Origin: Lachnospiraceae bacterium UBA7589
GTDB lineage: Bacteria > Bacillota > Clostridia > Lachnospirales > Lachnospiraceae
Direction: 5' to 3'
Length of the DNA: 17,358 bases
Assembly: GCA_002476495.1 (NCBI GenBank)
Contig: DLKL01000048.1
Location: 1 to 17,358, forward strand
Shown piece by piece: positions 1-7,509 of the stretch (positions are counted from its first letter, which is position 1; each line of letters begins with the position of its first letter). The notes beneath the pieces were generated by a model. That model did not search any database. It saw nothing but the letters and a program-made list of their open reading frames with translations, and was not told where the DNA came from. The translations under genes were made by a program, and so were the position numbers.

Positions 1-82
1 CGATAGGTTACTAAACATAACCAGTGCCGCAAGCAGTGTTACCACCGTTTGAGAGCTTTGTTAATTCAATAGGTTACTAAAT
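1..82 (+). CRISPR. Leader-distal end of a type II-A-like CRISPR array (partial)
   Basis: The last 16 bp of one repeat (1-16, ending GGTTACTAAAC), a 30-bp spacer (17-46) and a complete 36-bp repeat (47-82) are visible. The complete repeat begins GTTTGAGAGCTTTG and ends GGTTACTAAAT. The two copies agree at 14 of the 16 comparable bases; the differences are G/A at repeat position 22 and C/T at the last base. A repeat starting GTTTGAGAGCT and ending AAAC, 36 bp long with 30-bp spacers, is the pattern of type II-A (Cas9) arrays, which reads on the + strand. The altered last base and the lack of another repeat after 82 mark this as the leader-distal end. The leader, cas9, cas1, cas2 and tracrRNA are not in the window, so the type is inferred from the repeat alone. 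Confidence 0.88.
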
Positions 83-116
83 ACTTTGCAATCTGGGACT
101 TTAGGAGACGTAAACA

Positions 117-800
117 ATGACAACTATACAGAAAATGCTATTTGAATATCAGGATCCGGGGTACAGGGATTTTTCCATAAAGCTTATCCCTAATATTTCC
201 CCTGATAAAATTATCGGTGTGAGAAGCCCTGTAATAAAAAAACTTACAAAGGAAATAAGCAGTGAGGCGTATGCAGAGGAATTTATAAACAGCCTTCCCC
301 ACCAATACCATGAAGAAAATGCTATCCATGGAGGCCTGCTTAACATAAAGTACAAGGATATCCATGAGCTTTTGCAAAAGCTGGATGAATTCCTTCCGTA
401 TGTGGACAATTGGGCAATATCGGATGGCATATCCCCAAAGCTGTTTAAAAAGTATCCTGAAATTGTCTACGATAAGGTATTGGAATGGATAAAGAGTGAT
501 AAAACATATGTAAGAAGATTTGCTATCGGTACATTGCTTGGATTTTATCTCGGAGAATATTTTAAACCTGAGCATCTTGAACTTGTGGCAAACAGTACAA
601 ATGAAGATTACTATGTCAATATGATGGTGGCATGGTATTATAGTATGGCACTGGCTAAGCAATATGATTCTGCTATAAAGTACATAGAGGGAAAAAAGCT
701 GGAACCCTGGACTCATAATAAGACAATCCGGAAGGCAATAGAAAGCAGGCAGATTTCTGACAATATAAAACAGTACTTGAGGACATTAAAGATAAAATAG
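117..800 (+). CDS. DNA alkylation repair protein, AlkD family
   Basis: This 227-residue protein belongs to the DNA alkylation repair family (PF08713), HEAT-repeat-like glycosylases that remove cationic alkylated bases such as 3-methyladenine and 7-methylguanine without base flipping. Visible family signatures are GVRSPVIKKLTKEI near residues 34-47, the HEEN segment near 65, VDNWAISD near 96-103, and YVRRFAI near 131-137. W99 and D103 have the Trp-x3-Asp spacing of the Bacillus AlkD catalytic pocket, and R133/R134 could supply its Arg. The C-terminus (THNKTIRKAIES, ending YLRTLKIK) is typical of the short Firmicutes members. The ATG follows AGGAG at 103-107 with good spacing. The gene begins only 34 bp after the CRISPR array and no good promoter was seen between them, so readthrough from the array is possible. 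Family is secure; substrate range is inferred. Confidence 0.92.
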   Translation: MTTIQKMLFEYQDPGYRDFSIKLIPNISPDKIIGVRSPVIKKLTKEISSEAYAEEFINSLPHQYHEENAIHGGLLNIKYKDIHELLQKLDEFLPYVDNWAISDGISPKLFKKYPEIVYDKVLEWIKSDKTYVRRFAIGTLLGFYLGEYFKPEHLELVANSTNEDYYVNMMVAWYYSMALAKQYDSAIKYIEGKKLEPWTHNKTIRKAIESRQISDNIKQYLRTLKIK

Positions 801-847
801 TAAAAAAGGAATGAAAGGGAATTCCCCGATATATCTTATTCCTGTTC

Positions 848-876
848 TTGTGATAACGTTTATTAAATGTTATAAT
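848..876 (+). promoter_or_regulatory. Sigma-A promoter of the HD-GYP gene, extended -10
   Basis: A -35 of TTGTGA (848-853), a 17-bp spacer and a perfect TATAAT (871-876) preceded by TG at 868-869 form a strong extended -10 promoter. Transcription would start near 883, giving a leader of about 65 nt before the ATG at 950. It lies in the 149-bp gap after the alkylation repair gene, so the signalling genes downstream probably have their own transcript. The gap also holds the palindrome GGGAATTCCC (817-826) inside a weak outer repeat (AGGAAT 807-812 / ATTCCT 838-843), with no T-run. Confidence 0.7.
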
Positions 877-949
877 GTAGAACGTCATTAATTGTCAGAC
901 ATAATGAAATGTAATTATTTACAATGCAAGTTTGCAAGGAAGGATTAAG

Positions 950-2245
950 ATGCAGTACGTTAAACTACAGATAGGTTGTATGATAGTGATTATGTATATT
1001 GTAATCGCGTTTATCCGGGAAGGCTTTCAAAAACAAAATTCATGCAACAAATACTTTGATATACTTCTGACTATAGCACCATTGGCTGTTTTCTTTGATG
1101 GATTAACAGCATGGATGGTAAATCATATCGGATTTGTTTCGGATATGGTTAACCGGATTTCTCATTTGCTGTTTTTTCTATTTATGGATTTTACCATTAT
1201 TCTTACAGCAGCATATATGTATGAACAGTTAATCGGATTTCACAAACAATTTAGGGAAAGACTGTTGCTTGGCATACCTGGAATTATATCGGTGATGTTA
1301 ATAATAGGTGGTATTCCATGGCTTGGATTTATTGAGGGAAAGACAACATATTATTCCATGGGCTTTTCGGTATATGTATGCTTTGCGACTGTAATTATAT
1401 ATTATGGCGCAATTTTATTTCTGATTCTTACAAGACATCGCTTTATATCAAAGGATAAGATACCCGGTACTTTATCATTCATTATTATTGCAGGTGTAAT
1501 TCTTGTTGTACAGATTCGTTTTCCGGAGGTACTTTTAACTTCGATATTACCGACAATTCTCGTAGTCGGAATATATATAAATTATGAAAATCCGTATATA
1601 AAAAGTGCAACAAGGCATAATAATGAAATGGTTGATGGCTTTGCTACCATGGTTGAAAGCAGGGATAACAGTACGGGCGGACATGTAAAGCGTACAAGAG
1701 CATATGTTAATCTGATGCTGGATAAGATGAAGCGTGACAAGCATTACAAGAAGGTATTAAGTGAGGATTATATTGTCAATGTCAGTAATGCGGCACCATT
1801 GCATGACATAGGTAAAATATCAACGCCTGACAGTATATTGCAGAAGCCGGGTAAACTTACAGCCGAAGAATTCAACATTATGAAGGAGCATGCTGCCACA
1901 GGCGGAGATATTATTTTACATACGTTTATAGATATAAACAACGTGGAATTCAGGGAGATAGCATATCAGGTGGCACGATTTCACCATGAAAAATATAACG
2001 GAAAAGGTTATCCTGAGGGTCTGAAAGGAGAGGAGATACCTCTTCATGCGAGAATAATGGCTATTGCGGACGTATTTGATGCGGTATCCCAGAAGAGATG
2101 CTACAGGGATGCTATGTCAATAGAGGAAAGCTTTGCAATTATTGAGAATGGAAGTGGAAATGATTTTGACCCCGGTCTTGTTAAGATATTTTTGGACGCA
2201 AGAGAAGAGGTAATGCATTTAATGGAGCAGGGCAAAGCTCGGTAA
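950..2245 (+). CDS. Membrane-anchored HD-GYP domain protein, probable c-di-GMP phosphodiesterase
   Basis: The 431-residue protein has about seven hydrophobic helices in residues 1-210, followed by a cytoplasmic HD-GYP domain. HD-GYP proteins hydrolyse cyclic di-GMP at a metal centre, lowering the second messenger that controls motility versus attachment. Visible signatures are H285-D286 in HDIGK, the H345-H346 pair, the G353-Y354-P355 motif (GKGYPEGL), and IPLHARIMAIADVFDA after it. All expected metal-binding motifs look intact, so it is probably catalytic. The N-terminal 7TM region is a likely sensor, ligand unknown. An in-frame TTG at 932 exists, but the ATG at 950 is preferred because AAGGAAGG (937-944) sits at the right distance before it and overlaps the TTG-extended region. 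A chemoreceptor gene follows after 69 bp without an evident promoter, suggesting co-transcription and a shared role in motility. Confidence 0.9.
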   Translation: MQYVKLQIGCMIVIMYIVIAFIREGFQKQNSCNKYFDILLTIAPLAVFFDGLTAWMVNHIGFVSDMVNRISHLLFFLFMDFTIILTAAYMYEQLIGFHKQFRERLLLGIPGIISVMLIIGGIPWLGFIEGKTTYYSMGFSVYVCFATVIIYYGAILFLILTRHRFISKDKIPGTLSFIIIAGVILVVQIRFPEVLLTSILPTILVVGIYINYENPYIKSATRHNNEMVDGFATMVESRDNSTGGHVKRTRAYVNLMLDKMKRDKHYKKVLSEDYIVNVSNAAPLHDIGKISTPDSILQKPGKLTAEEFNIMKEHAATGGDIILHTFIDINNVEFREIAYQVARFHHEKYNGKGYPEGLKGEEIPLHARIMAIADVFDAVSQKRCYRDAMSIEESFAIIENGSGNDFDPGLVKIFLDAREEVMHLMEQGKAR

Positions 2246-2314
2246 AACTAGAGAAGATAAACTGTAAAATGTTGCAGGTTCTTATATCAAAAGCTAAGGA
2301 GGATATAGAAAAAT

Positions 2315-3829
2315 ATGCAAGAAAAGAATGGTGTATTAATTGAAAATGAAAAGCAGGCTAACAGAGCAGTGGCAAAGGTAATGCGAATTACATTTATTAT
2401 ATTTACACTGGTATTTGTTTTGAATATAGTGGGAATATTTGTTGTGGATATGGGAATCATGACGGTTGCATATGTGTCCGGGACAGTTCTTTTATGGATT
2501 CCTACATTTATGGTATGTATTGCAAAGCAGGATAAGGAATATGTAAAATACGTTTGCGTTATATGTGCAGTTGCATTTGTTACTATAGCGGCTTCTACCC
2601 TTGGATATCATGCAGTGCTTTTATACATATATGCTATAGCCATTGCCAGTCTGTATTTCTCCAGAAAGGTTAATATTCTTACAATGATTTTGTCAGTAAT
2701 AGGTGTCTCACTGGGACAGTGGTTCTGCTATGCGTCGGATATATTTACAGATAAGAATTTTACAAGTGTATATAAGCTGGTTGTTTATGGTATTGTGCCA
2801 AGGGCAATGATACTGGTTGCAATTGCAACAATATTTACAATGCTGTGCCAGCGTACAGCAGGAATGCTCTCAAACCTTCTCAATGCTGAGGAACAGGACG
2901 AGATGATAAAAGAAATGAAGCTGATGCAGGATAAATCAAGGAGAACCTCAGAGGAGCTTTATGCCATGGTTAAGGAGCTTTCGGATATTACTCAGGCATC
3001 CATGGAATCTAATGCCCAGATAGTAGAGGAAACAGATAATGTATTACAAAGCTTCAGCGAGAATACTAATGAAATTGAAGGGATAAACGAAAGGACCCAG
3101 AATATTAATGCAAGACTGATTGAGCTTGGAAATATTAACAATCAGGTAGCTGAGCTGGCGAAAAGGGTTACTGAAAAAACAAAAACTAATCAGGAAAAAA
3201 TGGATGATGCAACAGCCAGCATGGAGCAGATTAATTCAAGTACAAACGAATGTAAGGAGATTATCGCAAGACTTGGCGAAGAATCCAAGGAAATTCTTGA
3301 TATTATCAGAGTAATTACAGGAATATCTAATCAGACCAATATTCTGGCATTAAATGCCACTATTGAGGCAGCCAGAGCGGGAGAACACGGGAAAGGCTTT
3401 GCTGTTGTTGCCGGTGAAATCCAGAAGCTGGCCGAGCAGACCAAAACTGCTGTTGATAATATAGGAAGAATTGTTACTGATTCGGTAAAGAATACGGAGA
3501 CTGCCGTTGAGGTTATGGAAAAGAACGTTATGCTTACAAGGGCAGGAATGGAGAGTATCCGTGAGGTAGGCAATTCTACAGCTGTAATTACAACCTCAAA
3601 TAATGAAATGTCACAACAGATTATTGAGATGGATTCTACTGTTGAAAATGTTAAAAGACAGAGCAATGAGGTTGCCAGAGGAATGGAGCAGGTTAATTCA
3701 AGCACACAGAACAATTATAGTGCAATCCGGCATGTAGCTGCTGCAACTCAGGAGAATAGAAAGGGCATTGAAGCTATAGAAAATATGGTTGAACGTATTA
3801 ATAACCTTGCGGGAAATAGCATAGTGTGA
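2315..3829 (+). CDS. Methyl-accepting chemotaxis protein with multi-helix membrane domain
   Basis: This 504-residue chemoreceptor has about six hydrophobic helices between residues 24 and 190, then a long cytoplasmic coiled-coil signalling domain. The conserved hairpin tip that binds CheW and CheA is clear near residues 335-370: SNQTNILALNATIEAARAG, followed by GKGFAVVAGEIQKLAEQT. There is no large extracellular sensor and no clear HAMP domain, so the stimulus is probably sensed within or near the membrane, or internally. A short charged linker (residues about 195-215) joins the two parts. The start is supported by AAGGAGG at 2296-2302, with slightly long spacing (12 bp). It is downstream of the HD-GYP gene, with a terminator 40 bp after its stop, so the two probably form a unit linking c-di-GMP and chemotaxis. 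Ligand unknown. Confidence 0.93.
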   Translation: MQEKNGVLIENEKQANRAVAKVMRITFIIFTLVFVLNIVGIFVVDMGIMTVAYVSGTVLLWIPTFMVCIAKQDKEYVKYVCVICAVAFVTIAASTLGYHAVLLYIYAIAIASLYFSRKVNILTMILSVIGVSLGQWFCYASDIFTDKNFTSVYKLVVYGIVPRAMILVAIATIFTMLCQRTAGMLSNLLNAEEQDEMIKEMKLMQDKSRRTSEELYAMVKELSDITQASMESNAQIVEETDNVLQSFSENTNEIEGINERTQNINARLIELGNINNQVAELAKRVTEKTKTNQEKMDDATASMEQINSSTNECKEIIARLGEESKEILDIIRVITGISNQTNILALNATIEAARAGEHGKGFAVVAGEIQKLAEQTKTAVDNIGRIVTDSVKNTETAVEVMEKNVMLTRAGMESIREVGNSTAVITTSNNEMSQQIIEMDSTVENVKRQSNEVARGMEQVNSSTQNNYSAIRHVAAATQENRKGIEAIENMVERINNLAGNSIV

Positions 3830-3869
3830 ATTGGGGATATGTTCAAAATTAACATACCGGTATTTTATC

Positions 3870-3905
3870 ATAAATCTCAGGTTTTTTATCTGGGATTTAT
3901 TTTTT
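3870..3905 (+). terminator. Rho-independent terminator after the chemoreceptor gene
   Basis: An 11-bp stem (ATAAATCTCAG at 3870-3880 with CTGGGATTTAT at 3890-3900, one G-U pair) with a 9-nt T-rich loop is followed by a T-run to 3905. It ends the HD-GYP/chemoreceptor unit. The rest of the 287-bp gap up to the TetR gene is AT-rich, with a promoter and possible operator near its right end; nothing else was recognised there. Confidence 0.82.
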
Positions 3906-4023
3906 GCAAAATTTACTTTTTCAGATTATATATGTTAGGATACCTTGCTTATTCTGCTAAAATTATAAAATGTATAATTAGAATATGAATAAGTAAAATC
4001 TTTCATAAATATTAAAATTTGTA

Positions 4024-4052
4024 TTGCAAAATAATGGATGAGGTATTATAAT
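4024..4052 (+). promoter_or_regulatory. Sigma-A promoter of the tetR-ABC exporter operon
   Basis: TTGCAA (4024-4029), a 17-bp spacer and TATAAT (4047-4052) form a good promoter. Transcription would begin near 4059, inside the inverted repeat described next, leaving a leader of about 58 nt before the TetR ATG. Confidence 0.65.
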
Positions 4053-4074
4053 ACATACGTTACAAAACATGTGT
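4053..4074 (+). promoter_or_regulatory. Candidate TetR-type operator (imperfect 22-bp inverted repeat)
   Basis: Directly after the -10 box lies an imperfect palindrome with half-sites ACATACGTT (4053-4061) and AACATGTGT (4066-4074). The positions ACA, A and GTT of the left half are matched in the right half, 7 of 9 positions. It covers the predicted transcription start, the usual place for an autorepressing TetR-family operator. Assignment rests on position and symmetry only. Confidence 0.4.
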
Positions 4075-4116
4075 TAGATAACAAAAGTTTTTTACTGTGA
4101 AAGGAATAAAAATTGT

Positions 4117-4758
4117 ATGCCGCCAAAACCAAAGTATACCAGAGAGGAAATTATCGATGCAGCTTATAAGATTATGGAGCACAAAGGAATAGATGCCGTT
4201 GTGGCAAGGGAAGTAGGAAAGACGCTGAATACCACCACAGCGCCAATCTTCACATATTTTAAAACAATGGAAGAGCTTAAAAATGAGATTTATATCAAAG
4301 CCTGTAATACATGCTCGGAATTTTTAAATGGTTCAATTAATTATTTTCCGGCTTTTAAGGAATTTGGTTTAAGATGGTACAGATTTGCATGTACATACCC
4401 ACATGTATATGATCTGATATTTGTTACCCCCAAAAGTGGTAATTGTGAACCTGTATATATTATTGATGTAAATTTTATAGAAATACTTGAGCCTATGAAG
4501 CAGGAGATTATGAAAACCTTTGACATATCCTACCGGGGGGCAGGAGAGCTTATAACAAATATGTGCATTTATGTCCATGGTGTATGTAGCCTTTACAGTA
4601 AAAGAAAAGAAAAACCAGGGACTGATGTAATTGGAAAAATGATTAGTAAAATGTGTATTTCTACTGTAGCAGGCATTAAAATGACTGAGAACTCTTTTGA
4701 TGAAAAGCAGATGCTGCTTTGGATGAAAGAAAATGCAAAACCAACGAAAAAACGGTAA
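4117..4758 (+). CDS. TetR/AcrR family transcriptional regulator
   Basis: The 213-residue protein starts with a TetR-type helix-turn-helix: TREEIIDAAYKIMEHKGIDAVVAREVGKTL (about residues 8-37), then TTAPIFTYFKTMEEL, matching the family pattern in which a short recognition helix precedes Y-F-x-x-K/M-E-L. The remainder is a helical ligand and dimer domain; the stretch RWYRFACTYPHVYDLIF near residue 87 resembles the WHG-type C-terminal domain of many small-molecule-sensing TetR proteins. The ATG at 4117 has AAAGGA (4100-4105) upstream. The ABC exporter ATPase gene starts 24 bp after the stop, so the regulator is probably first in the exporter operon and represses its own transcription until an inducer, perhaps an exporter substrate, binds. 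Inducer unknown. Confidence 0.88.
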   Translation: MPPKPKYTREEIIDAAYKIMEHKGIDAVVAREVGKTLNTTTAPIFTYFKTMEELKNEIYIKACNTCSEFLNGSINYFPAFKEFGLRWYRFACTYPHVYDLIFVTPKSGNCEPVYIIDVNFIEILEPMKQEIMKTFDISYRGAGELITNMCIYVHGVCSLYSKRKEKPGTDVIGKMISKMCISTVAGIKMTENSFDEKQMLLWMKENAKPTKKR

Positions 4759-4782
4759 AAATACAAATAGGAGTGTGAGATT

Positions 4783-5808
4783 ATGTCATCAATTATAGAA
4801 TTAAAAAATGTAGTAAAAGAATTCAAGGTCCTTAATCGGAGAGAGGGCTTAAAGGGTAGTCTTAAGGATTTGTTTTCCCATGATTACAAAATCGTGAAGG
4901 CTGTTAATGATATATCTATGGAAATATCAAAAGGAGAGATAATTGGGTATCTGGGACCGAATGGTGCAGGAAAATCTACTACAATCAAAATGATGAGTGG
5001 TGTATTAAAGCCTACATCGGGAACAATTGTGTGTAATGGAATAATTCCTTACGAAAAGAGAAGTGAAAATGCCCAGAACATAGGTGTTGTATTTGGACAG
5101 AGATCCCAGCTGTGGTGGGCTCTTCCGTCTATAGAATCCTTTAAAATATTAAAGGATATATATCAGGTCAGTGACAGGGAATACAATGATATGATGGAGC
5201 TTTATAGAACAATGGTGGATTTGGATCCATTGCTTCATAAACCTGTAAGACAGATGTCTCTGGGGCAGAGGACATTGTGTGATATCCTGGCTGCCTTTTT
5301 ACATAATCCGGGAGTGGTTTTTCTGGATGAACCTACCATAGGTCTTGATGTTGCCATGAAGGCAAAAATCAGGGAATTGATAAAAACCCTAAACAAAGAG
5401 AAAAATACCACGGTTATACTTACTACCCATGATATGGGAGATGTGGATGCTCTGTGTGAAAGAATCGTAATTATAGATAAGGGCTCTGTGCTTTATAACA
5501 ATGATATCGGGCATCTGACTGAGCTTTTTGGAGCGTATAGAACATTAAGCCTGTCTTTGTTTAAGAACATCGATAGTGCAGATAAAGACATTATGGAAAA
5601 AAGAGCTGACAGCATAAGGGATATTCTGGGTAATATGCAGGTAACATGCAATGAAAACCTGATAGAAATACTGGTTGATGAGAGCAGGAACAAGGTCATG
5701 GATGTATTAAACAAGATACAGGAAAAATATTCAATATATGATATGCATACAAAGGAAATCTCTACCGAAAGTGTAATCAGAAAGATTTATGAGGGGGGAT
5801 TACAATGA
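4783..5808 (+). CDS. ABC transporter ATP-binding protein (COG4586 type, ABC-2 exporter)
   Basis: A 341-residue ATPase energising the two permeases that follow. All nucleotide-binding motifs are present: Walker A GPNGAGKST (residues 58-66), Q-loop region GVVFGQRSQLWW, signature MSLGQR (158-163), Walker B VVFLDEP with D182 and E183, and the switch histidine H216 in TTHDM. The long insert between the first strand and Walker A (REGLKGSLKDLFSHDY) and the GQRSQLWW stretch are typical of the COG4586 subgroup, which pairs with COG4587 and COG3694 permeases. A C-terminal extension of about 100 residues follows the ATPase core and may be regulatory. It follows tetR by 24 bp and overlaps the next gene by 4 bp (ATGA), so subunits are translationally coupled. 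The substrate cannot be predicted; subgroup members are mostly uncharacterised exporters. Confidence 0.92.
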   Translation: MSSIIELKNVVKEFKVLNRREGLKGSLKDLFSHDYKIVKAVNDISMEISKGEIIGYLGPNGAGKSTTIKMMSGVLKPTSGTIVCNGIIPYEKRSENAQNIGVVFGQRSQLWWALPSIESFKILKDIYQVSDREYNDMMELYRTMVDLDPLLHKPVRQMSLGQRTLCDILAAFLHNPGVVFLDEPTIGLDVAMKAKIRELIKTLNKEKNTTVILTTHDMGDVDALCERIVIIDKGSVLYNNDIGHLTELFGAYRTLSLSLFKNIDSADKDIMEKRADSIRDILGNMQVTCNENLIEILVDESRNKVMDVLNKIQEKYSIYDMHTKEISTESVIRKIYEGGLQ

Positions 5809-6608
5809 AAATATCAAAATTCAAAAGCATGATAAAGGGTAGCATTATGCAGTCCATACAGTTTCGTATGGCTACGATTCTGTCCATAGTGTGCAATCTG
5901 TTATATCTTGTTATTGTGTACTATTTGTGGAAGGCAATTTTTGCATCCTCCACCGTAGACCGCATTAATGGGATGGACTTTTCCGATACAATGATATATC
6001 TGGTCTTTGCAGCATCACTTTTTGATTTTATGGAAATGTGGCTGGTGTGGAATATGGGAGAAGATATACAGACTGGAAAAATTGTGGTGGATTTGCTGAA
6101 GCCGGTTCCTTACCCCCTATATTCATTTCTTGGTTCGCTGGGATATTGCATTACCAGGTTCTTTACCTTATTTATGCCTACTGCCGTAATAGTGTATTTT
6201 ATATCAGACGGTGGAATCCATATAGGAATTAATATATTGTGGTTTCTGATTAGTGCAGCTATGAGTCTGGTAATTAACTTTTACATAAACTTTATGGTAG
6301 GAACAATATGTATGTATACTGAGTCTATATGGGGTATTAATATCATGAAAGAGGTTATTGTGGGACTTTTGAGCGGGTCTGTTGTCCCTATTGCGTTCTT
6401 CCCGGAAGGATTAAAAAGTGTAGCCATGTATCTGCCTTTTCAGGCAATAATTAATTCACCTCTGGAGCTGCTTTTGCATACAGAATATGGATTAAATGAA
6501 ATTATGGTGACACTGGGAATACAGCTTTTCTGGCTTGTAATGCTTCACTTTATGAGTAATTGGTTTTTTAATGTTTCAGTAAGAAGGATAACAGTGAATG
6601 GGGGCTAG
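5805..6608 (+). CDS. ABC-2 type exporter permease subunit (COG4587-like)
   Basis: A 267-residue integral membrane protein with about six hydrophobic helices. Its N-terminal pattern (MIKGSIMQSIQFRMATILSI), the MIYLVFAASLFDFMEMW stretch, and the DIQTGKIVVDLLKPVPYPLY loop that ends in a short amphipathic segment are typical of one of the two permeases in the COG4586-4587-3694 exporters. Another family hallmark, PIAFFPEGLKSVAMYLPFQAI, lies near residue 195-215. The start codon overlaps the stop of the ATPase gene, with a GA-rich ribosome binding site (GAGGGGGG at 5791-5798) inside that gene. The second permease follows 6 bp later. The two probably form a heterodimeric channel; the assignment to COG4587 rather than COG3694 is from memory of the family. 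Confidence 0.85.
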   Translation: MKISKFKSMIKGSIMQSIQFRMATILSIVCNLLYLVIVYYLWKAIFASSTVDRINGMDFSDTMIYLVFAASLFDFMEMWLVWNMGEDIQTGKIVVDLLKPVPYPLYSFLGSLGYCITRFFTLFMPTAVIVYFISDGGIHIGINILWFLISAAMSLVINFYINFMVGTICMYTESIWGINIMKEVIVGLLSGSVVPIAFFPEGLKSVAMYLPFQAIINSPLELLLHTEYGLNEIMVTLGIQLFWLVMLHFMSNWFFNVSVRRITVNGG

Positions 6609-6614
6609 AACATT

Positions 6615-7427
6615 ATGGAAAAAATGAAGAAGAAAAATCTCAAATATTATATGAGAATATATAGAAAAATACTTGTTCAGGATATAAAAAGTAAAATGAG
6701 CTACAGGGCGGATTTTTTTATTTCAACTATTGGAATGATTGCTACAAGTATAGCAGGTGCCGTAAGCTTCTGGCTGGTGTTTCAGAAATTTCCAAGTATA
6801 GCAGGCTGGAGCTTTGACGAAATGATGTTTTTGTATGGGTTTTCCCTCCTTTCTAATACTCCTGCCCAATGTCTGTTTGACAATAACTGGAACTTAAGAT
6901 ATCAGGTGTATTCCGGTGATTTTATCAAATATTGCTTCAGACCAATAAATCTGTTTTTCTATTTTATGTCTGAGGTGTTTGATGTAAAAGGGCTGGGACA
7001 ATGTGCCTTCGGATTAATTGCAGTGATATATGCATGGATTAAATTGTCCATACCGGTTCACTTTTATACAATACTGTTGTTTTTGGTAGCTGTTTTGTCC
7101 GCATCTTTGTTTGCTATCGCCATACTTAATCTGGCGGCCGCTACCTGCTTTTGGATAACAAACTCCTTTTTTGCCCTGTCGCTTTCAAGTCAGCTAAGGG
7201 ATTTTGCAAAGTATCCTATGTCAATATTCGGACCTGTATTAAAGACTTTATTTACTTTCATTATTCCTGTCGGTTATATGGCATACTATCCCAGCCTTAT
7301 TTTTCTCAGATGGGAGGAGATATCGTGGACAGTATGGATAACTCCTTTATATGGTATGCTGTTTTTCTATGTGAGCTATAAGGTGTGGATGAAGGGTGCA
7401 ATGAATTATTCAGGAACCGGAAACTAA
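6615..7427 (+). CDS. ABC-2 type exporter permease subunit (COG3694-like)
   Basis: A 270-residue protein with about six membrane helices, the second permease of the exporter. It carries the same layout as its neighbour: a charged N-terminus with MRIYRKILVQDIKSKMSYRADF, a first helix near residue 32, the segment VYSGDFIKYCFRPINLFFYF equivalent to the DLLKPVPYPLY loop of the partner, and FIIPVGYMAYYPSLIFL near the end, which is the position of the PxGF/PxAF motif. The two permeases therefore look like ancient paralogues. The ATG at 6615 has GGGGG at 6600-6604 before it; a second in-frame ATG lies three codons further. No terminator is apparent after the stop, and the next gene has its own promoter 12 bp downstream. 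Confidence 0.85.
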   Translation: MEKMKKKNLKYYMRIYRKILVQDIKSKMSYRADFFISTIGMIATSIAGAVSFWLVFQKFPSIAGWSFDEMMFLYGFSLLSNTPAQCLFDNNWNLRYQVYSGDFIKYCFRPINLFFYFMSEVFDVKGLGQCAFGLIAVIYAWIKLSIPVHFYTILLFLVAVLSASLFAIAILNLAAATCFWITNSFFALSLSSQLRDFAKYPMSIFGPVLKTLFTFIIPVGYMAYYPSLIFLRWEEISWTVWITPLYGMLFFYVSYKVWMKGAMNYSGTGN

Positions 7428-7439
7428 GCAGTTAAAATA

Positions 7440-7469
7440 TTGAAGATATGCAGGAGTATGTGGTATAAT
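7440..7469 (+). promoter_or_regulatory. Sigma-A promoter of the Cache chemoreceptor gene
   Basis: TTGAAG (7440-7445), an 18-bp spacer and TATAAT (7464-7469) preceded by TG at 7461-7462 make an extended -10 promoter that begins 12 bp after the exporter operon. No sigma-28 (motility) style promoter was recognised here. Confidence 0.62.
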
Positions 7470-7509
7470 ACTATATAATAAAAATGATGTCTGTTTTGAG
7501 GGGGTTAGT

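Noticed and set aside
83..118. Another CRISPR spacer and repeat after 82
   Set aside because: A further repeat would have to start near 113, where the sequence is the repair gene start and shows no repeat similarity.
807..843. Possible terminator after the alkylation repair gene (AGGAAT/ATTCCT around GGGAATTCCC)
   Set aside because: The outer stem is only 6 bp with a long loop and no T-run follows; noted only as a palindrome in the promoter region.
932..949. TTG start giving six extra residues on the HD-GYP protein
   Set aside because: The ribosome binding site AAGGAAGG (937-944) lies inside this extension and is well placed for the ATG at 950.
801..949. Sigma-28 motility promoter or c-di-GMP riboswitch upstream of the HD-GYP gene (also looked for before both chemoreceptors)
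   Set aside because: CCGATAT occurs at 826-832 but there is no TAAA at the needed 15-bp spacing, and no conserved GEMM riboswitch core sequence was seen.
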